DNA from: Sulfidibacterium sp036244975
GTDB taxonomy: Bacteria; Bacteroidota; Bacteroidia; Bacteroidales; F082
Assembly (NCBI GenBank): GCA_036244975.1
Contig: BTTE01000012.1
Coordinates: 1-49,404, forward strand
Reading direction: 5' to 3'
DNA: 49,404 nucleotides
The position numbers and the translations under genes are program-made. Positions 41,558 to 49,404 of this stretch are shown here, one piece after another; positions within the stretch are counted from its first letter, which is position 1, and each line of letters opens with the position of its first letter. The notes beneath the pieces are model-generated. The model was not told where the DNA came from and did no database searches. It saw only the letters and a list, made by a program, of their open reading frames with translations.

Positions 41558-42868
41558 TTACCGGTTTAAATATTTTTCGAGATGTTTATAATCAGGGGTC
41601 AACTCGCCATGGTATAAAATCATGGCTTTTTTCAACGGATCGGGAATAGTAAGCTGGTCAAAGGCAGCTTCAAAATCGGCTTCTAACAAACCCGGCAAAA
41701 ACTTTATCAGCGCATCACTGAAAGCCTGCGAAGCTTCACGCGGCAACTCGCTGGGCAAAATATCCACGGCCATAACCAAAACGCCTTCACCATCAAAGCC
41801 CATCACCGGCTCGCGGGTTGCCGGATGATAAACAAAAACAGGATCTTCAATGGCGGTTCCTGCATGGGTAATTTCTACAGAGCCATCGGGGTCACAGGTA
41901 ACATCGCCGATGACTTCGAGCCTCAGCTTTCCATTTTTCCACAATGTTTCTAAGTAATCTTTGGTAACAATACGCGGATAGCGGTCATCCCAGTACATGC
42001 AATTCATCAGCACGGTGAGATGCGGCAGATATTGTTCAAAAACGCCCTCAAAACGTTCGGGATAATGATAATATTCCTGTAAATCAAAACTTTTACCGGC
42101 CTCTTTCGGACGTGCGAGGTGCATTTCTTTAAAGACCACTTTGTATATCACATTGGCAGGCAGATGCTCCTGTTTTTTCAGTTGCAACAAATCGGCAGGA
42201 GAAATTTCAATAACCGGTAAAAGGCCGAGAATTTCCTGTGCACCTTTGGAGACATTACCGTAGCCTGTGATTCCGACCACCACAGGAGTCATGTCTTCCG
42301 GTAATCCGTTACGCGCAATTTCCTGACCCACAGCCGATACCGCAGCTTTCGCATCTTCTAACGAATCATAATGGTGGGTCTGTTCTAAGTTTAAAAAAGG
42401 CGTATCCAGCCCTTTTCTTTTCATCCGTTGTCCCAGTGACCACAACGAATTAATCATCCCGGCCAGACCGGCAAAATGGCCGAAAAAGATCAACCGGCGG
42501 CCCTGTGTATCCACTATCCTCTCATAATCTATAAGGTTGATCTTATGCTCCATCATATTGCGAAGCAGCGGCATATTATAAGACTGGCCTTTAATGGTAT
42601 GACTGAAAAAGATATAGGTTTTGTGCGCTTTAAAGTAATCTATCGGCATCTCTTTCACCCCAAGCACCACATCCGCATCTAAGGGTTCCTCACGCAACAC
42701 AGCACCGGCCTGCAGATATTCTTCATCCTTGAAGACCCGCTTCCCCGAAGGCACAACCTGTATCTCTATGCCTTTTTCAACCAGCTGTCTGACATGCTCA
42801 GGAACAAGGGCTACCCTGCGCTCCATCAGATATTTATCTTCGTAACGAATGCCTATCTTATGTTTCAT
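41558..42868 (-). CDS. lysine-ketoglutarate reductase (saccharopine dehydrogenase, lysine-forming type)
   Basis: A 436-residue protein matching the N-terminal half of AASS: IGIRYEDKYLMERRVALVPE is the alanine dehydrogenase/PNT N-terminal start, FFSHTIKGQSYNMPLLR and LIDYERIVDTQGRRLIFFG form the substrate pocket, and VVVGITGYGNVSKGAQEILG is the nucleotide-binding loop. It would condense lysine and 2-oxoglutarate with NADPH to saccharopine. It starts the operon that continues with saccharopine dehydrogenase and the DjlA-like gene. TAAGTTTG (42892) 23 bases before the ATG is the promoter. Confidence 0.9.
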   Translation of the reverse strand: MKHKIGIRYEDKYLMERRVALVPEHVRQLVEKGIEIQVVPSGKRVFKDEEYLQAGAVLREEPLDADVVLGVKEMPIDYFKAHKTYIFFSHTIKGQSYNMPLLRNMMEHKINLIDYERIVDTQGRRLIFFGHFAGLAGMINSLWSLGQRMKRKGLDTPFLNLEQTHHYDSLEDAKAAVSAVGQEIARNGLPEDMTPVVVGITGYGNVSKGAQEILGLLPVIEISPADLLQLKKQEHLPANVIYKVVFKEMHLARPKEAGKSFDLQEYYHYPERFEGVFEQYLPHLTVLMNCMYWDDRYPRIVTKDYLETLWKNGKLRLEVIGDVTCDPDGSVEITHAGTAIEDPVFVYHPATREPVMGFDGEGVLVMAVDILPSELPREASQAFSDALIKFLPGLLEADFEAAFDQLTIPDPLKKAMILYHGELTPDYKHLEKYLNR

Positions 42869-42891
42869 CTTTATCTGTTTTTTTCAGAAGG

Positions 42892-42899
42892 CAAACTTA
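42892..42899 (-). promoter_or_regulatory. -7 promoter element of the saccharopine operon
   Basis: On the minus strand this reads TAAGTTTG, exact TAnnTTTG, 23 bases before the ATG at 42868. The 308-base spacer to ppdK holds this and the ppdK promoter; no further gene or RNA is seen in it. Confidence 0.6.
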
Positions 42900-43124
42900 T
42901 GAAATTATGGATTGATATAAAAATAGGTGTTTTACTGATTTTAGTTGCTACATTAAAAAAATATAAACTACAGCCGCCTATGGTTTCTGATACAGATATT
43001 CCCTGATTTTGCTATTGCAAACGATTGAAAGGCCTTATTTTTCTATAGAGAAAACCGACCCTGCTTTTTGACAAATATTAACAGCTATTTTGCTGACAGA
43101 GAAAAAGCAGGAACATATTTTTAG

Positions 43125-43132
43125 TACTTTTG
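43125..43132 (+). promoter_or_regulatory. -7 promoter element of ppdK
   Basis: TACTTTTG, exact TAnnTTTG, 44 bases before ATG 43177. Confidence 0.6.
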
Positions 43133-43176
43133 TAACACCAAAATTGAAATTTTTTTTTAAATAAAATCCAAATAAA

Positions 43177-45921
43177 ATGTCTAAAGCAAAGTATGTTTAT
43201 CTTTTTGGTGATCGCAAAGCCGAAGGAAATACAAAAATGAAAAATCTCCTTGGTGGCAAAGGAGCCAATCTTGCTGAAATGAATCTTATCGGGGTGCCGG
43301 TTCCTCCCGGCTTCACCATCACAACGGAAATTTGCACCCTTTACAATGAAAAAGGTCGCGATTATGCCATCAACCTAATCAAAGAGGATGTTACCCTTGC
43401 CGTTGCCCATGTGGAAAATATTATGGGAATGAAATTCGGCGACCAGGAAAACCCTTTGCTTGTCTCTGTACGTTCGGGTGCCCGCGCTTCCATGCCGGGG
43501 ATGATGGATACCGTCCTCAACCTCGGGATGAATGACAACGCTGTTGAAGGTATTGCTGCCAAGTCTGGAAATCCGCGTTTTGCCTGGGACTCCTACCGCC
43601 GTTTTGTCCAAATGTATGGCGATGTGGTACTGGGCATGAAACCCGAGTCAAGAGAAGCCGAAGATCCTTTTGAGATTATCATTGAAGAAATGAAGAAAAA
43701 ACGTGGCGTAGCACTTGATACAGAACTCTCTGCCAACGACCTTAAAGAGATGGTAGCACAATTTAAAGCTGCCGTGAAAAAACAAACCGGACATGACTTC
43801 CCCGATGACCCGTGGGAACAACTTTGGGGAGCCATCATGGCCGTTTTTGACAGTTGGATGAACGAAAGAGCTATCCTCTACCGCAAATTGAATAAAATCC
43901 CTGATGAATGGGGAACGGCCGTTAGTGTTCAGGCCATGGTGTTTGGAAACATGGGTAACTCATCGGCTACCGGCGTGGCTTTTACCCGCGATGCTGCCAC
44001 AGGCGAAAACATGTTTATCGGTGAATACCTTATCAATGCACAAGGCGAAGATGTGGTTGCCGGTATCCGTACACCGCAGCAGATTACGCTGGAAGGCTCC
44101 AAACGATGGGCAAAGCTGGCCAACGTGTCGGAAGAAGAAAGAGCAGAGAAATATCCTTCGCTCGAAGAAGCCATGCCGGAAGTTTACAAAGATCTTTTCC
44201 AAACACAGGAAAATCTGGAAAAACACTATCGCGACATGCAGGATATGGAGTTTACCATCCAGGATGGAAAACTGTGGCTGCTGCAAACCCGTACCGGCAA
44301 ACGTACCGGCGCTGCCATGGTGAAGATTGCCATGGATATGCTGCATGAAAAACTCATCACAAAAGATGAAGCCATCATGCGTGTTGAGCCAAATAAACTG
44401 GATGAACTCCTGCACCCGGTATTCGACAATGAGGCTGTGGACAAAGCCAAAGTAGTGGCCAAAGGATTACCCGCTTCTCCGGGTGCAGCTACAGGGCAGG
44501 TCGTTTTCCATGCTGATGATGCTGAGAAATGGGCTTCCGATGGCAAAAAAGTCGTGCTGGTGCGTATCGAAACTTCCCCCGAAGACCTCAAAGGCATGAA
44601 CTCTGCCGAAGGTATCCTTACCGCCCGTGGCGGGATGACCTCTCACGCCGCCGTAGTAGCACGCGGAATGGGTAAATGCTGTGTCTCCGGAGCCGGAAGC
44701 ATCAAGGTCAATTACAAAGCCAAAACGCTGGAGATGGACGGTAACAAATACAAAGAGGGTGATTTTATCTCTCTGAACGGCTCTACCGGCGAAGTGTATG
44801 ACGGCATGATTAAAACCGTTGACCCGGAAATGAGTGGATATTTCGGTAAACTCATGAAACTTTCCGACAAAAAAGCCAGACTGGGCGTAAGAACCAATGC
44901 CGACACACCACTGGATGCCCGCGTTGCCCGCGAGTTTGGTGCAAAAGGAATCGGACTCTGCCGTACCGAGCACATGTTCTTCGGTGGCGACAAAATCGTT
45001 GCCATGCGCGAAATGATTCTTGCCGAAGATGAAGAAGGCAGAAGAAAAGCCCTGGCCGGATTGCTTCCCATTCAGCGTAAAGACTTCGAAGGTATTTTTG
45101 AAGCTATGCAGGGACTTCCCGTAACCGTTCGTTTGCTCGACCCGCCGTTGCACGAATTTGTGCCTCACGATGAAAAAGGACAAAAAGAAATGGCCAAAGT
45201 TATGGACGTTTCACCCGAAACCATTAAAGCCAAAGTAGAAGCTTTAAGCGAAGTCAATCCTATGCTCGGCCACCGAGGATGCCGTTTGGGAAATACTTAT
45301 CCGGAAATTACCGAGATGCAGAGCCGTGCTATTATTGAGGCTGCACTCAACCTGAAAGCCCGCAAAATCGATGCACATCCGGAAATTATGATTCCGCTTA
45401 CCGGAACGCTGTCCGAAATGAAAATGCAGGAGCAGATTGTTCGTGCAACCATCGAAAAAGTGTTTGAAGAAAGAGATATGCGTATCGACTATCTGGTAGG
45501 CACCATGATCGAAGTGCCACGTGCAGCACTTACCGCTGACGAAATTGCTAAATCGGCTGAGTTTTTCTCCTTCGGTACCAACGACCTTACACAAATGACT
45601 TTCGGTTATTCGCGCGATGACGCCGGTAAATTCCTGCCCGTTTACATTGAAAAAGGTATTCTGAAAAACGATCCGTTCCAGGTCCTTGATCAGGAAGGTG
45701 TGGGTCAACTCGTCGAAATGGCTGTGAAAAAAGGCCGCAAAACGCGGAAGAAAATCAAACTGGGTATCTGCGGCGAACATGGCGGCGAGCCGAGCTCCAT
45801 CGAATTTTGCCACCGCGTCGGACTGCATTACGTCAGCTGCTCGCCTTACCGCGTGCCGATTGCACGCCTGGCAGCCGCCCAGGCAAATATCATGAACAAG
45901 AGAAGCTGGAAAAGAAAATAA
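43177..45921 (+). CDS. ppdK: pyruvate, phosphate dikinase
   Basis: A 914-residue enzyme that interconverts pyruvate + ATP + Pi with phosphoenolpyruvate + AMP + PPi. The N-terminal ATP-grasp domain starts LLGGKGANLAEM and holds SVRSGARASMPGMMDTVLN. The swivelling His domain has GGMTSHAAVVARGMGK, with the phosphorylated His near residue 490. The C-terminal PEP-binding TIM barrel contains GIGLCRTEHMFF, MLGHRGCRLG, and FFSFGTNDLTQMTFG, with GICGEHGGEP (catalytic Cys). Complete and intact. It is followed by a perfect hairpin and then pckA, placing two enzymes of the PEP node side by side. Confidence 0.98.
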   Translation: MSKAKYVYLFGDRKAEGNTKMKNLLGGKGANLAEMNLIGVPVPPGFTITTEICTLYNEKGRDYAINLIKEDVTLAVAHVENIMGMKFGDQENPLLVSVRSGARASMPGMMDTVLNLGMNDNAVEGIAAKSGNPRFAWDSYRRFVQMYGDVVLGMKPESREAEDPFEIIIEEMKKKRGVALDTELSANDLKEMVAQFKAAVKKQTGHDFPDDPWEQLWGAIMAVFDSWMNERAILYRKLNKIPDEWGTAVSVQAMVFGNMGNSSATGVAFTRDAATGENMFIGEYLINAQGEDVVAGIRTPQQITLEGSKRWAKLANVSEEERAEKYPSLEEAMPEVYKDLFQTQENLEKHYRDMQDMEFTIQDGKLWLLQTRTGKRTGAAMVKIAMDMLHEKLITKDEAIMRVEPNKLDELLHPVFDNEAVDKAKVVAKGLPASPGAATGQVVFHADDAEKWASDGKKVVLVRIETSPEDLKGMNSAEGILTARGGMTSHAAVVARGMGKCCVSGAGSIKVNYKAKTLEMDGNKYKEGDFISLNGSTGEVYDGMIKTVDPEMSGYFGKLMKLSDKKARLGVRTNADTPLDARVAREFGAKGIGLCRTEHMFFGGDKIVAMREMILAEDEEGRRKALAGLLPIQRKDFEGIFEAMQGLPVTVRLLDPPLHEFVPHDEKGQKEMAKVMDVSPETIKAKVEALSEVNPMLGHRGCRLGNTYPEITEMQSRAIIEAALNLKARKIDAHPEIMIPLTGTLSEMKMQEQIVRATIEKVFEERDMRIDYLVGTMIEVPRAALTADEIAKSAEFFSFGTNDLTQMTFGYSRDDAGKFLPVYIEKGILKNDPFQVLDQEGVGQLVEMAVKKGRKTRKKIKLGICGEHGGEPSSIEFCHRVGLHYVSCSPYRVPIARLAAAQANIMNKRSWKRK

Positions 45922-45958
45922 TAGTAATTTCGGTTGAAACTAATTATTAGAAGTCCCC

Positions 45959-45992
45959 TAAAGTCACACTCTGGAAACTTTGTGTGACTTTA
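45959..45992 (+). terminator. ppdK terminator hairpin
   Basis: TAAAGTCACAC (45959-45969) pairs perfectly with GTGTGACTTTA (45982-45992), 11 bp, 12-base loop. It lies 38 bases behind ppdK and directly touches the pckA promoter, so it may act as insulator or regulatory site. Confidence 0.65.
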
Positions 45993-45993
45993 C

Positions 45994-46001
45994 TATTTTT
46001 G
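45994..46001 (+). promoter_or_regulatory. -7 promoter element of pckA
   Basis: TATTTTTG, exact TAnnTTTG, 45 bases before ATG 46047 and one base after the hairpin stem. Confidence 0.6.
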
Positions 46002-46046
46002 TAGCTGCTTAAAATTTTTCATGCTATAAATCTCAAAACTATTATT

Positions 46047-47690
46047 ATGATAAAAAATTCAGACAAAATCCGCGAAGATTTAAAAACCTATGGCATCAAT
46101 GATGTTCTTGAATTAAATTATAATCTTTCTTATGATGAATTGTATGATCATGAAGTTCACCATCAAAACGAAGGTTATCAAAAAGGAACAGTTACCGGTA
46201 ACGGGGCTGTAGCCGTTGACACAGGAATTTTTACAGGCCGTTCGCCTAAAGATAAGTATATTGTGGAAGAAGAAACCTCCGGAGATAACATCTGGTGGCG
46301 AAACGAGTTGCGGACTTCTTCCGATAACAAACCCATTTCAGAAAAAAACTGGAAATATCTTTACGATTTAAGTGCAAGCCGTCTGGACGGAAAGAAAATC
46401 TATGTTCAGGATGGATATGCCGGCGCCAATGATGACACACGTCTGAAAATCAGGGTTGTTACCGAAGTGGCATGGATGGCTCATTTTGTTAAAAACATGT
46501 TTATCCGTCCCACGGATGAAGAACTTGAAAGCTTTGAACCGGATTTTGTCATGCTCAATGCATGCCAGACTGTAAATCCGCGATGGAAAGAAATGGGCAT
46601 GAATTCGGAAGTATACACCGTTTTCAACCTGAAAGAAAAAAGGGCAATCGTTGGCGGCACCTGGTATGGGGGGGAAATAAAAAAAGGGTTCTTCTCAATC
46701 ATGAACTATTACCTGCCATTAAAAGGTATTGCTGCCATGCATTGTTCGGCCAATACCGATAAAGGCGAAAAAGACGTAGCCATCTTCTTCGGGCTCTCGG
46801 GAACAGGAAAAACAACCCTTTCAACGGATCCTAAACGATTACTGATTGGCGATGATGAACATGGCTGGGATGATGATGGCATCTTTAACTTTGAAGGGGG
46901 ATGTTATGCCAAAGTAATTGACCTGAGCAAAGAACGTGAACCTGATATCTGGAATGCCATCAGAAAAGATGCTTTGCTGGAAAATGTAGTAGTGGACAAA
47001 CTCACTAACCGTATTGATTTTTCAAGTACCCTGAAAACACAAAATACCCGTGTGTCGTATCCGATTTATCATATTGAAAATATTGTAAAACCGGTATCAA
47101 AAGCCGGTCATGCAAAAAAAGTTATTTTCCTCACGGCTGATGCCTTTGGCGTACTGCCTCCCGTTTCCAAATTAACACACGACCAGACCAAATATCATTT
47201 TTTAAGCGGTTACACCGCCAAGGTTGCAGGTACCGAACGCGGAATTACCGAACCTCAACCCTCATTTTCCGCTTGTTTCGGAGCTGCATTTCTTTTACTT
47301 CACCCAACCAAATACGCTGAAGAACTGATCCGCAAGATGGAAGAACATGGTTCTGAAGCCTACCTGGTAAATACAGGTTGGATTGGCGGGGCCTATGGCT
47401 TTGGTAAACGTATTGACCTGCCTGTAACACGTAAAATTATTGATGCTATTCTTGACGACAGTATTGACAAAGCAGAATTTGAAACCATACCCTATTTTAA
47501 CTTGAAAATTCCCAAATCTATTCATGGCATTGACAGTAAAATTTTTAATCCGAGAAATCTGTGGAACCACCCTGAAGATTGGGATGAAGCTGCTAAAAAA
47601 CTGGCCGGGAAATTTATAGACAACTTCGGGCATTTTACCGATAATAAAGAAGGTAAACGTTTGGTTGCTGCAGCAGGCCCGCAGTTATAA
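46047..47690 (+). CDS. pckA: phosphoenolpyruvate carboxykinase (ATP)
   Basis: A 547-residue cytosolic enzyme that converts oxaloacetate + ATP to phosphoenolpyruvate + CO2 + ADP, or fixes CO2 in the reverse direction as many anaerobic Bacteroidota do. FTGRSPKDKYIV (substrate Arg), GTWYGGEIKKGFF, FGLSGTGKTTLSTD (kinase-1a P-loop near residue 250), GDDEHGWDDDGIFNFEGG (kinase-2 and metal site) and TAKVAGTERG are all intact. The length is typical of the ATP-dependent form. It lies next to ppdK with its own promoter, so independent control of the two is possible. Confidence 0.98.
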   Translation: MIKNSDKIREDLKTYGINDVLELNYNLSYDELYDHEVHHQNEGYQKGTVTGNGAVAVDTGIFTGRSPKDKYIVEEETSGDNIWWRNELRTSSDNKPISEKNWKYLYDLSASRLDGKKIYVQDGYAGANDDTRLKIRVVTEVAWMAHFVKNMFIRPTDEELESFEPDFVMLNACQTVNPRWKEMGMNSEVYTVFNLKEKRAIVGGTWYGGEIKKGFFSIMNYYLPLKGIAAMHCSANTDKGEKDVAIFFGLSGTGKTTLSTDPKRLLIGDDEHGWDDDGIFNFEGGCYAKVIDLSKEREPDIWNAIRKDALLENVVVDKLTNRIDFSSTLKTQNTRVSYPIYHIENIVKPVSKAGHAKKVIFLTADAFGVLPPVSKLTHDQTKYHFLSGYTAKVAGTERGITEPQPSFSACFGAAFLLLHPTKYAEELIRKMEEHGSEAYLVNTGWIGGAYGFGKRIDLPVTRKIIDAILDDSIDKAEFETIPYFNLKIPKSIHGIDSKIFNPRNLWNHPEDWDEAAKKLAGKFIDNFGHFTDNKEGKRLVAAAGPQL

Positions 47691-47730
47691 ACCCTTGTCC
47701 TTTTTTTAATCGGGCACCCCGGTACCGACT

Positions 47731-47853
47731 CGCACAAGTCTTGTGCGCCGATGACTTGTGCCTGGCCGCCCTGGCCGCGAACATTTCGCGTGCCCGCCCT
47801 GGCGCGCGAATATTTCGCGTGCCCTTCCATGGCGCAAGCATCTCGCTTGCGCC
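47731..47853. repeat. GC-rich hairpin array (REP-like)
   Basis: Four short palindromes in a row: CGCACAA-GTC-TTGTGCG (47731-47747), CGCGAA-CAT-TTCGCG (47776-47790), CGCGAA-TAT-TTCGCG (47805-47819) and GGCGCAAGC-ATCTC-GCTTGCGCC (47831-47853). The stems differ but pair perfectly, and units 2-4 share the frame TGGC...stem...TGCCC. GACTTGTGC at 47753 can also pair with the first unit. It lies after pckA. It could be a transcript-stabilising or terminating repeat, or a RAYT-mobilised REP family. Confidence 0.7.
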
Positions 47854-47880
47854 TGCCCCTCATCGTTCATTTTCTATTCG

Positions 47881-47888
47881 TATCTTTG
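47881..47888 (+). promoter_or_regulatory. -7 promoter element of the FAD dehydrogenase gene
   Basis: TATCTTTG, exact TAnnTTTG, 17 bases before ATG 47906. Confidence 0.6.
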
Positions 47889-47905
47889 CCACGAAACTAC
47901 CAGCC

Positions 47906-49404
47906 ATGGGATTCAAACAACTATCATTAAAACTTCCGCCGGATTATTCACCGGAACAACTCCGTTACAAAGTATTCAAATCATTGCATATCAACGATTT
48001 CTCTTTTCAGATTATCCATAAAAGCCTCGATGCCCGCAAAAAAAATTTCATTCACTGGGAGATCAGACTGCTGGTACAATCGCCCGAATTGAAAGGCGGC
48101 ATGCCACCAAAGCAGGAAAGTCTGAAAGTTCCTTTCAAAAAAAGAAACCAAACAGCGGTAGTTGTCGGTAGTGGTCCGGCAGGATTTTTTGCTGCTTATA
48201 TTTTACAAAAAGCAGGGATGCAGACTACGCTTGTCGAACGGGGAACAGAAGTTTCCAAACGCACTCGCGAAATTGAACTTTTTGAAAAAACCGCAGTGTT
48301 TCATCCCAAAAGCAACTACGCTTTTGGTGAAGGAGGTGCCGGCACCTTTTCCGACGGAAAACTCACCTCACGAAGCAAACACATTTCTCCTGAAAGGCAG
48401 TTTATTTTAAAAAGCTATGTGGAAGCCGGTGCACCGGAGGAGATTCAATACCTTGCCCACCCGCATTTGGGAACCGATAAGCTGAAACAGATTGTCGAAA
48501 ACCTGCGACATTCTTTTGAAAACATGGGTGGCCAAATGCTCTTTGAAACACAAATGACCGACCTGCTGGTAAAAAACGGGCGGGTTACAGCCATAGAAAC
48601 AGATAAAGGTACAATGGAGGCGGATTTTTTTATTATTGCACAGGGACACTCCGCTTTCGAAACCTACCGGATGCTTATGAAAAGAGGAGTTAGCTTTCAT
48701 ACCAAGAACTTTGCTTTGGGCAGCCGCATGGAGCATTCGCAGGAACTCATTAACGAGGCACAATGGGGCATCAAAAAGCTCAAAGGCGTCAAAGCTGCCG
48801 AATACCGGTTAGCCTCTCCCGGTGATGGGCAACACCCGGTTTACAGTTTTTGTATGTGCCCGGGCGGCGTGGTTGTTCCGGCTACCGCTTACGAAAACAC
48901 CAATGTTGTGAACGGCATGAGCCGTTACCTGCGCAACGGTAATTTTGCCAATGCTGCCTGCGTAGCCGGTGTCAACCTGAACAATCTGCTGCATCGCGAA
49001 GTTTCCGCACAGGAAACATTGGACTGGCTGGAGGAACTGGAGCAAAACTTTTACCAATACGCATCCGGCTACAGCGCTCCAATTTGCAGCATTAAAGATT
49101 TCATCCGGCAAAAAGAGACAACGGCATACAAAGAAACGAGCTATCCCATGGGTATTGTGCAGGCACCGCTGTGGGAATTGCTTCCGCCCGGGATAAGCCG
49201 GGCCATGCAAAAAGGACTCAAAGATTTCAGCAGAAAAATGAAAGGTTTTGAAAAGGGCAACCTGCTGGGACTGGAGAGTAAAACATCAGCGCCAATTCAG
49301 GTTGACCGCGAAAAAAACGGACTTTGCTCCGGTTTCCAAAACCTCTATGTGGCAGGCGAAGGCAGCGGCTTTTCCGGAGGCATCATCTCCAGCGCCGCCG
49401 ATGG
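47906..49404 (+). CDS. FAD-dependent dehydrogenase of the COG2509 type, C-terminus cut by window edge
   Basis: An open frame of 499 codons with no stop reaches the right edge, probably missing fewer than 30 residues. An N-terminal RNA-binding-like domain (residues ~1-75, MGFKQLSLKLPPDYSPEQL) precedes the FAD Rossmann motif TAVVVGSGPAGFFAAYIL near residue 88. YAFGEGGAGTFSDGKLTSR (~142-160) is the hallmark of this family, and LYVAGEGSGFSGGIISSAAD at the end is the FAD-closing loop. This family of ~520-residue flavoproteins is widespread but its substrate is unknown. ATG 47906 gives the family N-terminus and lies just behind a TAnnTTTG element. Its function may relate to quinone or nucleotide-linked oxidation, but nothing here decides it. 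Confidence 0.93.
   Translation, partial: MGFKQLSLKLPPDYSPEQLRYKVFKSLHINDFSFQIIHKSLDARKKNFIHWEIRLLVQSPELKGGMPPKQESLKVPFKKRNQTAVVVGSGPAGFFAAYILQKAGMQTTLVERGTEVSKRTREIELFEKTAVFHPKSNYAFGEGGAGTFSDGKLTSRSKHISPERQFILKSYVEAGAPEEIQYLAHPHLGTDKLKQIVENLRHSFENMGGQMLFETQMTDLLVKNGRVTAIETDKGTMEADFFIIAQGHSAFETYRMLMKRGVSFHTKNFALGSRMEHSQELINEAQWGIKKLKGVKAAEYRLASPGDGQHPVYSFCMCPGGVVVPATAYENTNVVNGMSRYLRNGNFANAACVAGVNLNNLLHREVSAQETLDWLEELEQNFYQYASGYSAPICSIKDFIRQKETTAYKETSYPMGIVQAPLWELLPPGISRAMQKGLKDFSRKMKGFEKGNLLGLESKTSAPIQVDREKNGLCSGFQNLYVAGEGSGFSGGIISSAAD

Noticed and set aside
44467..45183. 238-codon minus-strand frame inside ppdK
   Set aside because: Antisense to the conserved His and PEP-binding domains of PPDK; no independent motif or promoter.
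47731..47853. CRISPR array interpretation of the tandem palindromes
   Set aside because: The units differ in sequence, there are no identical direct repeats with regular spacers, and no cas genes are present.

Overview
The window looks like a chromosomal segment of a Bacteroidota bacterium, probably Bacteroidales/Marinilabiliales-like. Grounds: perfect copies of the Bacteroidota -7 promoter element TAnnTTTG lie upstream of many genes, Shine-Dalgarno sequences are rare, one outer-membrane barrel is PorV-like, and the core genes (gyrA, clpC, dnaE fused to a proofreading exonuclease, ATP-type pckA, ppdK) have the expected family layouts. No species can be named from the sequence alone.

Left accessory region (1-7100). 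A large reading frame on the minus strand runs off the left edge (1-2223). It encodes at least 741 residues with a DHH phosphoesterase-like N-terminus. Next comes a graveyard of mobile DNA (an IS91-type transposase remnant and a fragment of an AAA_14/DUF4143-like ATPase). An AT-rich three-gene operon follows (3462-6023): nucleotidyltransferase, CobD/HisC-like PLP enzyme and CDP-alcohol phosphatidyltransferase. This looks like a self-contained module for making or altering a phospholipid head group, and it is the best candidate for an undescribed system. Behind it are strong hairpins, a broken tyrosine integrase, a duplicated tRNA 3' end and tRNA-Ser(UGA), i.e. the scar of an integration site.

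Core region (7101-49404). In order: GT2 glycosyltransferase and aroQ (convergent, overlapping stops); a DUF434 protein; a tightly packed minus-strand operon ybbR-coaE-suhB-DUF2061-nfeD-macrodomain; dnaE and trxA; an outer-membrane pair (helix-hairpin-helix barrel plus PorV-like barrel); dapD-GT9-tsaC; a PAS histidine kinase with a single-domain response regulator; xerD; an acyl-CoA dehydrogenase; clpC divergent from gyrA; a TPR protein; type II NADH dehydrogenase; PPK2; a TerB-DnaJ membrane protein; and a two-gene saccharopine pathway. Then come ppdK and pckA side by side (the PEP/pyruvate/oxaloacetate node), a GC-rich hairpin array, and a COG2509-type FAD dehydrogenase cut by the right edge.

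The two genes at the window edges were read by translating the sequence directly, because they have no stop codon inside the window. Several start codons were moved downstream of the longest possible start (coaE, ybbR, dnaE, ndh, ppk2, dapD, gyrA, the TPR protein, the HHH barrel), using family N-termini and the position of TAnnTTTG promoters.
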